A stretch of 64,000 nt of DNA, from assembly GCF_036226745.1 (NCBI RefSeq), contig NZ_CP109013.1, forward strand, positions 8,122,001 to 8,186,000, given 5' to 3'. Below are positions 8,184 to 16,916 of this stretch, in pieces; positions within the stretch are counted from its first letter, which is position 1; each line of letters opens with the position of its first letter. A model generated the notes under the pieces. It was given only the letters and a program-made list of their open reading frames with translations, ran no database searches and had not been told where the DNA came from. A program made the position numbers and the translations under genes. The stretch comes from Streptomyces sp. NBC_00683 (GTDB taxonomy: Bacteria; Actinomycetota; Actinomycetes; Streptomycetales; Streptomycetaceae).

Positions 8184-9080
8184 ATGACCACCGCCGCCCC
8201 CACGGGCTCAGCCACCGGCAGGCCGACCGTCGCGGTCCTCGGCACCGGGATCATGGGATCCGGGATGGCCCGCAGCATGCTCAGGGCCGGACTCCCCGTC
8301 CGGGCCTGGAACCGAACGCGGGCCAAGGCCGCGCCCCTTGCCGCGAACGGCGCCACCGTGACGGACACCGCGGAGGAAGCGGTGCGCGGCGCCGATGTCG
8401 TCCTCACCGCGCTGAACGACGGCCCGTCCGTGGCCGCGACCCTCACCGCCGCGGCCCCCGGACTCCGGCCCGGACAGGTCTGGCTGCAGAGTTCCACCGT
8501 CGGCCTCGACGCCACCGCCGATCTCGTCCACCGGGCCGCCGGCCTCGGACTCGTCTACCTGGACGCCCCGGTCTCCGGCACCCGGCAGCCCGCCGAGCAG
8601 GGCACCCTCACCGTGCTCGTCTCCGGCCCCTCCACCGCCCGCGCAGCGGCGCTGCCGGTCCTGGAAGCGATCGGGCAGCGCACCGTGTGGGTCGGGGAGG
8701 ACCCGGGAGCGGCCACCCGGCTCAAGCTGGTCGCCAACACCTGGGTGATCAACCTGGTCAACAGCGTGGCCGAATGCCTCAATCTCGCCGAGGGGCTCGG
8801 GATCGACCCGCAGTTGTTCCTGGACGCGGTGAAGGGCGGCCCACTGGACACCCCGTATCTGCAGGGCAAGTCCGCCGCGGTGCTGTCCGGCGACCTCACC
8901 CCGAGCTTCGCGCTCTCCACGGCGCTCAAGGACACCCGGCTGATCCTCGACGCCGCCGGGGCGTCCGGGGTGACGCTGGATCTGGTCGCCGCCTCCGCCG
9001 AGCGGTTCACCCGTGCGGAGGCGGCCGGACACGGCGCCGAGGACATGATCGCCACGTACTACGCGGGCCGCTCCGAATAG
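8184..9080 (+). CDS. NAD(P)-dependent beta-hydroxyacid dehydrogenase
   Basis: A 298-residue member of the 3-hydroxyisobutyrate dehydrogenase/6-phosphogluconate dehydrogenase-like family. It has an N-terminal Rossmann motif VLGTGIMGSGMA, the substrate signature YLDAPVSGTRQPAEQGTL, and the catalytic Lys in TRLKLVANTW. NADP preference is suggested by the NRT at the end of beta-2. It would reduce or oxidise a short hydroxy acid or a semialdehyde; the exact substrate is unknown. The ATG at 8184 follows GAGGAAGGGAAT. It starts 53 bases after cbiZ and may be co-transcribed with it. Confidence 0.85.
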   Translation: MTTAAPTGSATGRPTVAVLGTGIMGSGMARSMLRAGLPVRAWNRTRAKAAPLAANGATVTDTAEEAVRGADVVLTALNDGPSVAATLTAAAPGLRPGQVWLQSSTVGLDATADLVHRAAGLGLVYLDAPVSGTRQPAEQGTLTVLVSGPSTARAAALPVLEAIGQRTVWVGEDPGAATRLKLVANTWVINLVNSVAECLNLAEGLGIDPQLFLDAVKGGPLDTPYLQGKSAAVLSGDLTPSFALSTALKDTRLILDAAGASGVTLDLVAASAERFTRAEAAGHGAEDMIATYYAGRSE

Positions 9081-9088
9081 CGGCGGCG

Positions 9089-10348
9089 TCAGGCGACCGT
9101 CACCGGGTGCCGCACCACCGCGTCGAAGAGGTAGCCCTGCGTGTTGTGGGCCGCCGTCGCCGGCTGGGTGCGGCCCGACCGGTCCGTCGCCCGGGCGAGC
9201 AGCACGGCGGGGCCGGCCTCCTTCGGAACCCAGTCGGCCGTCCAGCGGACCCAGCTGCCGCTCCTGGGCTCGTCGCGCAGCCGGGCGGGCCGCCACCGGG
9301 TGCCGCCGTCGGTGCTGACCTCGACGAGACGCACCGGTGCGCCGCCCGACCAGGACCGGCCCGTGAGCAGGTGCCTGCGATGGGCGGCGAAGGTGGCACC
9401 GGGCGCCAGCTCGAAGGCGCTCTTGAGTGTCTGCCGGGTCAGCGGATCGCTGCCCTCCGGCGGGTACCCGGGGCCGAACAGCCGGTACAGGCCGGTGTTC
9501 CACGGAGTCAGCAGCGGCTCAGCGCTCACCTCGATGTCCCCGACCCACTTGATGTTCGCGATGCCGACCCAGGACGGGACGATCAGCCGGACCGGATGGC
9601 CGTGGTCGGGCGGCAGCGGCTCGCCGTTCATCTCGTAGGCGAGGAGGACGTCGTCCAGAGCCTTCGACACCGGCAGAGGCCTGCGCACCCGGCCCAGGTT
9701 CGTCCCGTCGCTGATGACCTCCGCGTCCAGTCCACGCGGCAGCACGTCCACCGCGTCCCTCCCGATTCCGGCCAGCCGCAGCACATCGGCGAGCCGGACC
9801 CCGCGCCAGCGTGCCGTACCGATCGCGCCGAGAGTCCAGGCGGTGCCGCTGACCTGCTGGTTCTGTTGCGAGGTAAAGAAGCTGCGGCCGTTGCCCGCGC
9901 ACTCGACGAACGCGGTACGGGTCACCGACGGCAGGGCGCGCAACGCGGCGTACGAGAAGTCCACCGGCCCGCCCGTCAGCCCGCTGCCCCAGACCGTCAG
10001 CTTCCAGTCCGCCGCCTCGATGCGGGGCGTCGCGGTGTGGTTGCGGACGAAGAAGCGGTCGACGGGGGTGAGCAGCCCGGTGTCGCGCAGCGCGGCGAAG
10101 TTCGTCTCCGCGTTGGTGCCGCGCACCGTGAACAGCTCCGGCGGCAGTGGCTTCACCACCCCCGCCAGGGTTCCCGCCGCGTGGGCCGGCGAGGCGGCGG
10201 CCGGAATCAGCGGGACGGCGGCCGACGCCGCCGCGACCAGCTTCAGAAGGTCGCGGCGGTCGATCCCCGCCGATCTGGCGCCGCCGCGGGACCACTGACG
10301 CAGTCTCATCCGGTCGTACGCGGCTTCGGACGGCTCTACGGAACTCAT
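9089..10348 (-). CDS. Tat-exported sulfite-oxidase-fold molybdoenzyme
   Basis: A 419-residue protein with a twin-arginine-like signal (GIDRRDLLKLVAAASA, cleavage near AHA). It has an oxidoreductase molybdopterin-binding domain and a C-terminal Mo-co dimerisation domain. The Mo-ligating cysteine is Cys150 in VECAGNGR. The family includes sulfite oxidases and sulfane dehydrogenases that work outside the membrane. Location directly downstream of metY-metX on the same strand fits a sulfur-oxidation or detoxification role, but the substrate is inferred. A good ribosome-binding site (GGAG) is five bases from the ATG. Confidence 0.85.
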   Translation of the reverse strand: MSSVEPSEAAYDRMRLRQWSRGGARSAGIDRRDLLKLVAAASAAVPLIPAAASPAHAAGTLAGVVKPLPPELFTVRGTNAETNFAALRDTGLLTPVDRFFVRNHTATPRIEAADWKLTVWGSGLTGGPVDFSYAALRALPSVTRTAFVECAGNGRSFFTSQQNQQVSGTAWTLGAIGTARWRGVRLADVLRLAGIGRDAVDVLPRGLDAEVISDGTNLGRVRRPLPVSKALDDVLLAYEMNGEPLPPDHGHPVRLIVPSWVGIANIKWVGDIEVSAEPLLTPWNTGLYRLFGPGYPPEGSDPLTRQTLKSAFELAPGATFAAHRRHLLTGRSWSGGAPVRLVEVSTDGGTRWRPARLRDEPRSGSWVRWTADWVPKEAGPAVLLARATDRSGRTQPATAAHNTQGYLFDAVVRHPVTVA

Positions 10349-10358
10349 GGGCGCTCCA

Positions 10359-10384
10359 GGGAGAAGGGGAGGGGAGGGAGGGGG
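10359..10384 (+). repeat. G-tract with G-quadruplex potential between metX and the molybdoenzyme gene
   Basis: Five runs of three to five G separated by one to four bases fill the short gap between the metX stop and the next gene. On the transcribed (minus) sense it reads as a C-rich polypyrimidine tract in the mRNA just upstream of the molybdoenzyme ribosome-binding site. Confidence 0.6.
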
Positions 10385-11542
10385 TCACGAAGCGGGCAGT
10401 AACTCCCTCACGAGGTCGCCCACCTGGCCGGTCTCGATGAGGAAGCCGTCGTGCCCGTAAGGTGATCCGATGGTCCGGAGCCGGTCCGCACCGGGCAGCA
10501 GAGCCGCCAGTTCCGCCTGCTGCGAGGGCGGATAGAGCCGGTCCGAGTCGATTCCCGCGACCAGGGCGGGCATGCCCGCACGGCGCAGGGCCTGCGCGAC
10601 ACCGCCGCGGCCCCGGCCCACATCGTGTCCGTTCATCGCCTCGGTGAGCGTCACGTAGCTGCCGGCGTCGAAGCGGCGCACGAGCTTGGCGGCATGGTGG
10701 TCGAGGTACGACTCCACCTGGTAGCGCCCGCCCTGCGAGGGAAGCTCACCGGACTGCGCCTCCCGGCCGAACCGCGCCGCCAGCTCCGTCTCGCTGCGAT
10801 AGGTGACATGGGCGATCCGCCGCGCCTGGCCGAGCCCGCGGTGCGGACCCGAGCCGGGCGGGCCGTCGTGGTACCGGCCGCCCCGCCAGCCCGGGTCCGC
10901 ACGGATCGCGGAGATCTGCACGCTGCCCCAGGCGATCTGTTCCGCCGACGCCGCGGCCGGGGTGGCGAGTACCAGCAGTGATCCCGTACGGTCCGGCCGG
11001 CTCACCGCCCATTCGAGGGCGCGCATGCCCCCCATCGAACCGCCGACGACCGCAGCCCAACGGCCGATGCCGAGGGCGTCGGCGAGCGCGGCCTCGGCCG
11101 CCACCTGGTCGCGGACCGTCAGATACGGGAAGTCGGCTCCCCAGCGGGTGCCGTCGGGGCGCCGGGAGGACGGACCGGTGCTGCCCTGACAGCCGCCCAG
11201 AACGTTCGGCGCGACGACGAACCAGCGGTCGGTGTCGAACGCCCGGCCCGGCCCGATCAGTGCGTCCCACCAGCCCGCGGTCGGATGCCCCGGCCCGGGA
11301 GGGCCCGCCGCGTGACTGTCACCGGTCAGCGCGTGCAGGACCAGCACCGCGTTGGCGCCGTCCGGTGCGAGCCTGCCCCAGGTCTCGTACGCGAGCCGTA
11401 CGCCCGGCAGCTCGGACCCCGACTCGAGCCCGAGCGGACCGTCCGGCGCCACCCAGGAACGGCGGCCGGACGGATCCCCCTCCCGCCAGCCTCCGGCGGC
11501 CGGCGGGAGAGGGAGTGCGGGGGACGTGGCGACCCGGTTCAG
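10385..11542 (-). CDS. metX: Homoserine O-acetyltransferase MetX (probable CTG start)
   Basis: An alpha/beta-hydrolase-fold acyltransferase of methionine biosynthesis. It has the oxyanion/leading segment LHALTGDSHA, the nucleophile elbow GGSMGGM, and the C-terminal Asp and His of the triad (IDSDRLYP, YGHDGF). The conserved N-terminal segment WREGDPSGRRSW lies upstream of the first canonical start (GTG at 11452) and stays in frame back to a CTG at 11542 that overlaps the metY stop as CTGA. I therefore extend the gene to 11542 (385 aa). The product acetylates homoserine, the substrate of the upstream MetY. Confidence 0.85.
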   Translation of the reverse strand: MNRVATSPALPLPPAAGGWREGDPSGRRSWVAPDGPLGLESGSELPGVRLAYETWGRLAPDGANAVLVLHALTGDSHAAGPPGPGHPTAGWWDALIGPGRAFDTDRWFVVAPNVLGGCQGSTGPSSRRPDGTRWGADFPYLTVRDQVAAEAALADALGIGRWAAVVGGSMGGMRALEWAVSRPDRTGSLLVLATPAAASAEQIAWGSVQISAIRADPGWRGGRYHDGPPGSGPHRGLGQARRIAHVTYRSETELAARFGREAQSGELPSQGGRYQVESYLDHHAAKLVRRFDAGSYVTLTEAMNGHDVGRGRGGVAQALRRAGMPALVAGIDSDRLYPPSQQAELAALLPGADRLRTIGSPYGHDGFLIETGQVGDLVRELLPAS

Positions 11543-12900
11543 GACGCCGCCTTGGCGGCCCGGAAGCCGGCCTCCAGATCGGCCTTGAGGTCGTCCACGT
11601 TCTCCAGACCCACCGAGAGCCGCACGAGGCCGGCGGTGGCGCCCGTGGCGGCGAGCTCCTCCTCGGTCAGCTGGCTGTGCGTCGTGGAAGCGGGGTGGAT
11701 GATCAGGCTCCGTACGTCACCGATGTTGGCGAGGTGGCTGAACAGCTCGACTGCGTCCACGAACCGCTTGCCCGCCTCCACCCCGTCCCGCAGCTCGAAG
11801 GCGAGCACGGCTCCGGCACCGCGCGGCAGGTAGCGCTGCCCCGCCCCGTACCAGGGACTCGACTCCAGTCCCGCGTAGTGCACGGCCGACACCTCGTCGC
11901 GGCCCTCCAGCCACCGGGCGAGCGCCAGCGCGTTGGAGGTGTGCCGCTCCAGGCGCAGGCTCAGCGTCTCCACACCCTGGAGCAGCAGGAACGCGGAGTG
12001 CGGAGAGAGTGCGGGCCCCAGGTCGCGCAGCAGCTGGACCCGCAGCTTCACGGCGAAGGCGCTGTGCCCCAGGTCGGGCCAGTACCGCAGGCCGTGGTAG
12101 CTCGGGTCCGGGGTGTGGAAGTCCGGAAAGCGCTCCGCGTGTGCACCGAAATCGAACGTGCCACCGTCCACGACGACACCGCCGATGGTGGTGCCGTGCC
12201 CGCCGAGGAACTTCGTCGCGGAGTGGATGACGACGTCCGCGCCGTGCTCGAGGGGCCGCAGGAGGTACGGGGTCGGCACGGTGTTGTCGACGACGAGCGG
12301 AATCCCCGCCCCGTGCGCCGCGTCCGCCACGCCCCGGATGTCCAGGACGTCACCGCGCGGATTGCCGAGCGTCTCCGCGAACAGGGCCTTGGTGTTGGGC
12401 CGGATCGCCGACCGCCACGCCTCGATGTCGTCGGGGTCCTCGACGAACGACACCTCGATGCCGAACCGGGGGAGCGTGTGCCGGAACAGGTTGTACGTAC
12501 CGCCGTAGAGCGAGGCCGAGGAGACGATGTGGTCGCCGGCGCCGGCCAGCGTCAGGAGCGCGAGCGTCTCCGCGGCCTGTCCGGACGCGAGTGCCACGGC
12601 GGCCACTCCGCCCTCCAGCGCGGCGATCCGCTGCTCCAGGACGTCCTGCGTGGGGTTGTGGATCCGGGTGTAGATGTTGCCGGGCTCGGCCAGCGAGAAG
12701 AGGTCGGCCGCATGCTGCGTGTCACGGAAGACGAAGGACGTCGACTGGTAGATCGGCACCGCACGGGCACCGGTCGTGGGATCCGGGACGGCACCGGAGT
12801 GGATCTGCTTGGTCTCGAAGGACCAGGCGGCCCCGGCGTCCTCGCGGTCGTGGTCCTCGGGAGTGTGGCCTGCGGTGACGGAGTCGACGGGCTGGCTCAT
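11539..12900 (-). CDS. metY: O-acetylhomoserine sulfhydrylase MetY
   Basis: A 453-residue PLP enzyme of the Cys/Met-metabolism family. The PLP-binding lysine is in HSATKFLGGHGT, and the conserved NPT (IHNPTQDVLEQR) and SPSALLLQG-type (SPHSAFLLLQGVETLSLR) motifs are present. The length is that of O-acetylhomoserine sulfhydrylases rather than the shorter cystathionine gamma-synthases. It makes homocysteine directly from acetylhomoserine and sulfide. It is the promoter-proximal gene of metY-metX, possibly with the molybdoenzyme gene behind. Confidence 0.93.
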   Translation of the reverse strand: MSQPVDSVTAGHTPEDHDREDAGAAWSFETKQIHSGAVPDPTTGARAVPIYQSTSFVFRDTQHAADLFSLAEPGNIYTRIHNPTQDVLEQRIAALEGGVAAVALASGQAAETLALLTLAGAGDHIVSSASLYGGTYNLFRHTLPRFGIEVSFVEDPDDIEAWRSAIRPNTKALFAETLGNPRGDVLDIRGVADAAHGAGIPLVVDNTVPTPYLLRPLEHGADVVIHSATKFLGGHGTTIGGVVVDGGTFDFGAHAERFPDFHTPDPSYHGLRYWPDLGHSAFAVKLRVQLLRDLGPALSPHSAFLLLQGVETLSLRLERHTSNALALARWLEGRDEVSAVHYAGLESSPWYGAGQRYLPRGAGAVLAFELRDGVEAGKRFVDAVELFSHLANIGDVRSLIIHPASTTHSQLTEEELAATGATAGLVRLSVGLENVDDLKADLEAGFRAAKAAS

Positions 12901-13044
12901 GTCATTCCTCGCACGGTGGTTCAGTGGCGGATGCGCGCGAGCACGGATGGCGACGCGGCGGCGACGGGCTGACTACGGACCGTAGAGGGCCGCGCGAGGG
13001 TGTGGAAGCGTGCCGTCGGGATGGCCACGAACCTGCAATACCGC

Positions 13045-13072
13045 GGCAACAGAGGGCAGTTGCGTTGTTGCC
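13045..13072. promoter_or_regulatory. Inverted repeat upstream of metY
   Basis: Arms GGCAAC (13045-13050) and GTTGCC (13067-13072) flank a 16-base centre that itself contains GTTGC. It sits about 145 bases upstream of the metY ATG, between the gene and the sigma-factor terminator. It could be a repressor site or part of a leader. I found no recognisable SAM riboswitch in 12901-13078. Confidence 0.3.
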
Positions 13073-13078
13073 GGAACC

Positions 13079-13121
13079 GGTCCGCCGCTCCCCGCGTATG
13101 TCGCGCGGGGAGCGGCGGACC
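13079..13121 (-). terminator. Strong terminator downstream of the sigma factor gene
   Basis: A perfect 18-bp stem (13079-13096 with 13104-13121) with a 7-base loop begins about 75 bases past the sigma-factor stop and separates it from the metY promoter region. Confidence 0.85.
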
Positions 13122-13194
13122 GGGATGGTGCGGAAGGCGGTGGGGCGGCCGCGCTGGCTCCCGACGAGATGCCTGTCGGAGCCGGGGCCGGGTG

Positions 13195-14067
13195 TCAGTC
13201 CTGCGTGAACATCCCGGTGCGGAGCTTGTCCAGAATGCGGCTCAGCAGCCGGGAGACATGCATCTGGGAAATTCCCAGGCGGTCACCAATCTGAGCCTGC
13301 GTCATCTCCTGGCCGAACCGCATGTCGATGATGCTGCGCTCACGGGCGTCGAGTTCACCCAGCAGGGGCGCGAGCGTATGAAGATTCTCGACCGTCTCCA
13401 TGGCGGGGTCGGTCCTGCCCAGCACATCCGCGTAGGTGCGGCCGCTCGTGACGTGGCCCGCGGAGTCCGCCGAATCGGTCGGCATGTCGAGCGATCCCGC
13501 CGTGTAGCCGTTGGCGGCGACGATTCCCTCGGTGATCTCCGCGTCGTCGAGGCCGAGATGCTCGGCGAGTTCGTGCACGGTGGGGTCCCTGTCCAGGCCG
13601 GCCGACAGGGTCTCCTTCGCCTTGGCGATCTCGACCCGCAGTTCCTGCAGGCGCCGGGGCACATGCACGGACCAACTGGTGTCACGGAAGAACCGCTTGA
13701 TCTCACCGACGATGTACGGCACGGCGAACGAGGTGAACTCCACCTCGCGGGAGAGGTCGAAGCGGTCGATCGCCTTGATCAGGCCCACGGTGCCGACCTG
13801 GACGATGTCCTCCATGTCGCCGCTGCCCCGGTTGCGGAAGCGGCCCGCGGCGAAGCGGACGAGGGACAGATTCATCTCGATGAGCGTGTTCCGGGCGTAC
13901 TGGTACTCGGGAGTGCCCTCCTCGAGCACCTGCAGCCGATCGAAGAAGAGCTTCGACAGGGCGCGTGCGTCCTTGGGCGCGATCTTCCCGGCGTCCTCGA
14001 TCCACGGGAGATCGTCCGTCGCTGCTGCTCGCGTCACGTCGGCGGTCCGCGCGGTGTGCTCCGTCAT
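13195..14067 (-). CDS. RNA polymerase sigma factor, SigB/SigF/SigG family
   Basis: A 290-residue alternative sigma factor. Region 2 includes NLSLVRFAAGRF and IKAIDRFD, with FTSFAVPYIVGEIKRFFRD and VPRRLQEL following. Region 3 spans PTVHELAEHLGLDD. Region 4 ends in a helix-turn-helix, QAQIGDRLGISQMHVSRLL. The ATG at 14067 is preceded by GAGGAG; a longer in-frame extension is non-protein-like. Streptomyces have many such paralogues controlled by anti-sigma and anti-anti-sigma proteins. None is adjacent, but a SpoIIE/PP2C phosphatase, the usual upstream switch, lies 1.4 kb away. Confidence 0.9.
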   Translation of the reverse strand: MTEHTARTADVTRAAATDDLPWIEDAGKIAPKDARALSKLFFDRLQVLEEGTPEYQYARNTLIEMNLSLVRFAAGRFRNRGSGDMEDIVQVGTVGLIKAIDRFDLSREVEFTSFAVPYIVGEIKRFFRDTSWSVHVPRRLQELRVEIAKAKETLSAGLDRDPTVHELAEHLGLDDAEITEGIVAANGYTAGSLDMPTDSADSAGHVTSGRTYADVLGRTDPAMETVENLHTLAPLLGELDARERSIIDMRFGQEMTQAQIGDRLGISQMHVSRLLSRILDKLRTGMFTQD

Positions 14068-14543
14068 TGCCGTCACGCTCCTCAGGTCGTGGGCCATGAG
14101 GTCTGGGCGCCTGCCCGGAGGCTCGGCCCGCAAGCGCGAAAGGCGGATTTGAGCCGCGTACGCGCCCGCCTTTGGCCGGTAATCGTCGCTATCGCCCCAG
14201 GACCCGTCCGCGGCAGCCCTTCCCGGGAGCCGCATCGAGGGCCCCGCCGGGAGCAAGCAAGCACAGGACCGCCCCACCGGTACGGGGGAGCCCGGTGGGG
14301 CGGCCGTCTCCAGAGTGCCACAGCGAAGGGCACGTTGGGGGCACGATCCCGTTAGCGGTACGCGATCCGGCCGACCGTCTTTCGCCGGCCGCCCGGGTCC
14401 GCGCGCCACCGGCCGTGAGGGCTCGCGGCCCGGTGCCTTGATTACACGCTCATGAACAGTCGGGCGTCCCGGGAATAGGTGCATGACGAATGGGCTTTCC
14501 GATGCTGTCGTCAGCTGCTGAGATCAACCGGAGCGAGGAGCCC
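14068..14543. other. Divergent intergenic region with a hairpin
   Basis: Between the sigma factor (leftward) and the GNAT pair (rightward) I see no convincing gene. A 12-bp perfect stem (14269-14280 with 14292-14303, 11-base loop) lies in the middle. It could terminate stray transcription or act in the sigma-factor leader. The stretch 14430-14520 is relatively AT-rich and is the likely promoter area for the rightward genes. Confidence 0.4.
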
Positions 14544-14687
14544 ATGCCCAAGGCCTGCGTACGCGATCGCCATGACGGACCCGGAACGGGAAGCCGACTT
14601 CTGATGCCCGCCGTCGGTGCCGCCGGACGGATCCCGGCAGCGGCACCCGAAGGGACCGGCACCACCGCGAGCGGGGAGGCGGCATGA
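14544..14687 (+). CDS. Possible small protein coupled to the GNAT gene (47 aa)
   Basis: The ATG at 14544 follows GAGGAG by three bases, and the frame ends in an ATGA overlap with the acetyltransferase start at 14684. The product is Ala/Gly-rich with no recognisable domain. The coupling suggests it may be translated, if only to deliver ribosomes to the next gene. Longer in-frame starts exist at 14490 and 14502. Confidence 0.35.
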   Translation: MPKACVRDRHDGPGTGSRLLMPAVGAAGRIPAAAPEGTGTTASGEAA

Positions 14688-15460
14688 GCTCCCTCGGTGA
14701 CCCGACGCCCCTGGGCGAGGCGCATCCGCTGGACAATCCGGCCCGCGCCTCGCTGACCGGACCCCATGCCCACTTCGCGGAGCACCAGGGCCGCATCCTG
14801 CGCTACCCGCCCGACGTCACCCCGTGGCTCGCCCTGCCGGACCGGCCCGAGGCCCAGGACTGGGCCGATGTCGCCGCGCTCGCCGGGCCGGGTGCCTCCA
14901 TCACCCTCACCGCCTTCCGGGAGCCGCCGCCGGACGACTGGGAGATCGTCTTCCAGGCCGAGGGCGTGCAGTTGGTGGACGACGGCGTGGACACCGCACC
15001 GGACCCGGAGGCGGTGCTCCTGGGCCCCGCCGATGTGCCGGAGATGCTGGAGCTCGTCGCGCGCACCCGGCCCGGCCCGTTCCTGCCGCGCACGGTCGAG
15101 CTCGGCACCTATCTGGGTATCCGCCGCTCGGGGGTGCTCGTGGCGATGGCGGGCGAGCGGCTTCACCCGCCCGGCTGGACCGAGATCAGTGGCGTGTGCA
15201 CCGACGAGTCCGTACGCGGGGAGGGGCTCGCGACGCGGCTCGTCCGGGCCGTCGCCCACGGCATCGAGGAACGCGGCGAGACGCCCTTCCTGCACGCCGC
15301 CGCGTCGAACGTCAACGCCATCCGGCTCTACGAATCCCTCGGCTTCCGGCTGCGCCGCCGGACCTCGTTCCTCTCCGCGCTGGTCCCGGCGGAACCCGAG
15401 CGCCGCACCGACGCCAGGACCCCGGCCCGGGGGAAAGGTAGTTTGGAACAAGTGGGATGA
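14684..15460 (+). CDS. GNAT-family N-acetyltransferase
   Basis: A 258-residue acetyltransferase with an FR47-like GNAT domain in its C-terminal half. The acetyl-CoA pyrophosphate-binding motif is in VRGEGLATRLV, preceded by EISGVCTDESV and followed by the NVNAIRLYESLGF motif typical of GNATs. The N-terminal half is less conserved. The substrate is unknown. It is followed 27 bases later by the PP2C phosphatase gene, so the two may be co-expressed. Confidence 0.85.
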   Translation: MSSLGDPTPLGEAHPLDNPARASLTGPHAHFAEHQGRILRYPPDVTPWLALPDRPEAQDWADVAALAGPGASITLTAFREPPPDDWEIVFQAEGVQLVDDGVDTAPDPEAVLLGPADVPEMLELVARTRPGPFLPRTVELGTYLGIRRSGVLVAMAGERLHPPGWTEISGVCTDESVRGEGLATRLVRAVAHGIEERGETPFLHAAASNVNAIRLYESLGFRLRRRTSFLSALVPAEPERRTDARTPARGKGSLEQVG

Positions 15461-15487
15461 CACCGACAAAACGGCGAGAGGCCTTTC

Positions 15488-16702
15488 ATGGTCATGGGGC
15501 TCCGGCTGCCGGCAGCGGCGCGCCGGACGGCGCTGCCCGGGACGGATCCGGGTGAGGCGGCGGCCGGTGCCTCCCGTGTCAGGAGCTGGGCGCTCGCCGT
15601 CGGGCTGGTGCTGCTGACCGCCATGGTCGTCCTCCTCGACGTCCTCACCGGCGAGGAACTGCCCATCATTCCGCTCCTGGTGGTCCTGCCCGCAATGGCC
15701 TCGGTCTTCTGCACGGTCCGCCAGACCGTCTGTGTGGCGCTGTGGGTCACGATTGTCGTGACCGGGTCCCTCATCGGGTCCGGAGGGGCGTTCTGGGACG
15801 TCACCTTCGTCATCGGCTTCACCGCGGTGGCCAGCGCCCTGGGAGTCGTCGCCTGCGCCGCCCGTATCCGCCACGCCAAGGAGATCGCCCGGCTGCGTTC
15901 GGCGGCCGTGGCACTCCAGAGACAGATCCTGCGGCCATTGCCCATCGTCACCGAGCAGGTCCGGGCGCACGGGATCTACGAGCCGATCGAGGAGGACCGC
16001 TTCGTCGGCGGCGACATCTACGAAGTCGTGCAGTCGCCCTACGGGACACGGGTCATCATCGGTGACGTCCAGGGCAAGGGGCTGCCCGCGATCGGAGCGG
16101 GCTTCGCCGCGCTCGGCGCCTTCCGCGAAGCGGCCGTCCGGGAGCCCGAGCTCACCAGGGTGGCCGACGCCCTGGAGGCCGCGGTGTCCCGGCACAACCA
16201 GTTCACCGCCGAGACCGGGGACACCGAGCGCTTCGTCACCGCCCTGCTGCTCGGATTCGACGGCGGCGACAGGGTGAGGGCCGTGAACTGCGGACACCTT
16301 CCGCCGCGACTGCTGCACGGCGGATCGGTGTCGAAGGTCGCCCTGCACCGGACGTCCGTACCTCTCGGGATGGCGGAGCTCAGCACCGAGGCGCGCGCCG
16401 CCGAGTGGGTCGACTTTCCTCGCGGCGCGGCGCTCCTGGTGTTCACGGACGGGGTGACCGAGGCCCGCGACTCCGGAGGGTCCTTCTACCCGCTGGACGA
16501 ACGGCTCGCCGAGTGGGCGGGGCGTGACCCCCGCCAGGTGCTGGAGGCGCTCCAGGTGGACCTGGAGAATTTCTCCGGAGGGGTGCGCCGCGACGACGTG
16601 GCGGCGCTCGTCCTGAGCAGGCCGCAGGACACGGGCAGGCTGCGGGAGATGTCCGACGGTGACGCCGCACAGCGCCCCACAGGAGCGTTGAGCGACTACT
16701 GA
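15488..16702 (+). CDS. Membrane-anchored SpoIIE/PP2C-type Ser/Thr phosphatase
   Basis: A 404-residue protein with three or four N-terminal membrane helices (residues about 33-125) and a cytoplasmic SpoIIE/RsbU phosphatase domain. Metal-binding acidic residues sit in FVGGDIYEV, IGDVQGKG, FTDGVTEAR and RRDDVAAL. In the RsbU paradigm such phosphatases dephosphorylate an anti-anti-sigma factor and free a SigB-type sigma. One such sigma factor gene lies close by, but no anti-sigma partner is adjacent, so the link is inference. Confidence 0.88.
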   Translation: MVMGLRLPAAARRTALPGTDPGEAAAGASRVRSWALAVGLVLLTAMVVLLDVLTGEELPIIPLLVVLPAMASVFCTVRQTVCVALWVTIVVTGSLIGSGGAFWDVTFVIGFTAVASALGVVACAARIRHAKEIARLRSAAVALQRQILRPLPIVTEQVRAHGIYEPIEEDRFVGGDIYEVVQSPYGTRVIIGDVQGKGLPAIGAGFAALGAFREAAVREPELTRVADALEAAVSRHNQFTAETGDTERFVTALLLGFDGGDRVRAVNCGHLPPRLLHGGSVSKVALHRTSVPLGMAELSTEARAAEWVDFPRGAALLVFTDGVTEARDSGGSFYPLDERLAEWAGRDPRQVLEALQVDLENFSGGVRRDDVAALVLSRPQDTGRLREMSDGDAAQRPTGALSDY

Positions 16703-16916
16703 CCCCGTACGGGCCGCCCCGGGGGAGTCGGACGGCCTCTGCCTGCGCGGCACGGCCGGCCCGGAGGACCTCGAGCGCGGCACCGTGGACCCGGCGGCGG
16801 GAGCCTGGTTCCCGTAACAGGCCCTGGAACGCGTCAGGTTCGCGCAATCACCGGTCTTCCGACGCTGAGCCGATGAGGGACCTTCGAGCCCGACAGCCAC
16901 GCCCACAGCCGACGGT

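Noticed and set aside
12901..13078. SAM-type riboswitch upstream of metY
   Set aside because: I looked for SAM-I, SAM-II and SAM-IV-like cores on the minus strand and saw no conserved core; only a short inverted repeat is present.
15461..15487. SigB-type promoter before the phosphatase gene
   Set aside because: GTTT and GGGAT elements near 15442-15458 have the wrong spacing for the GTTT-N14-16-GGGTA pattern.
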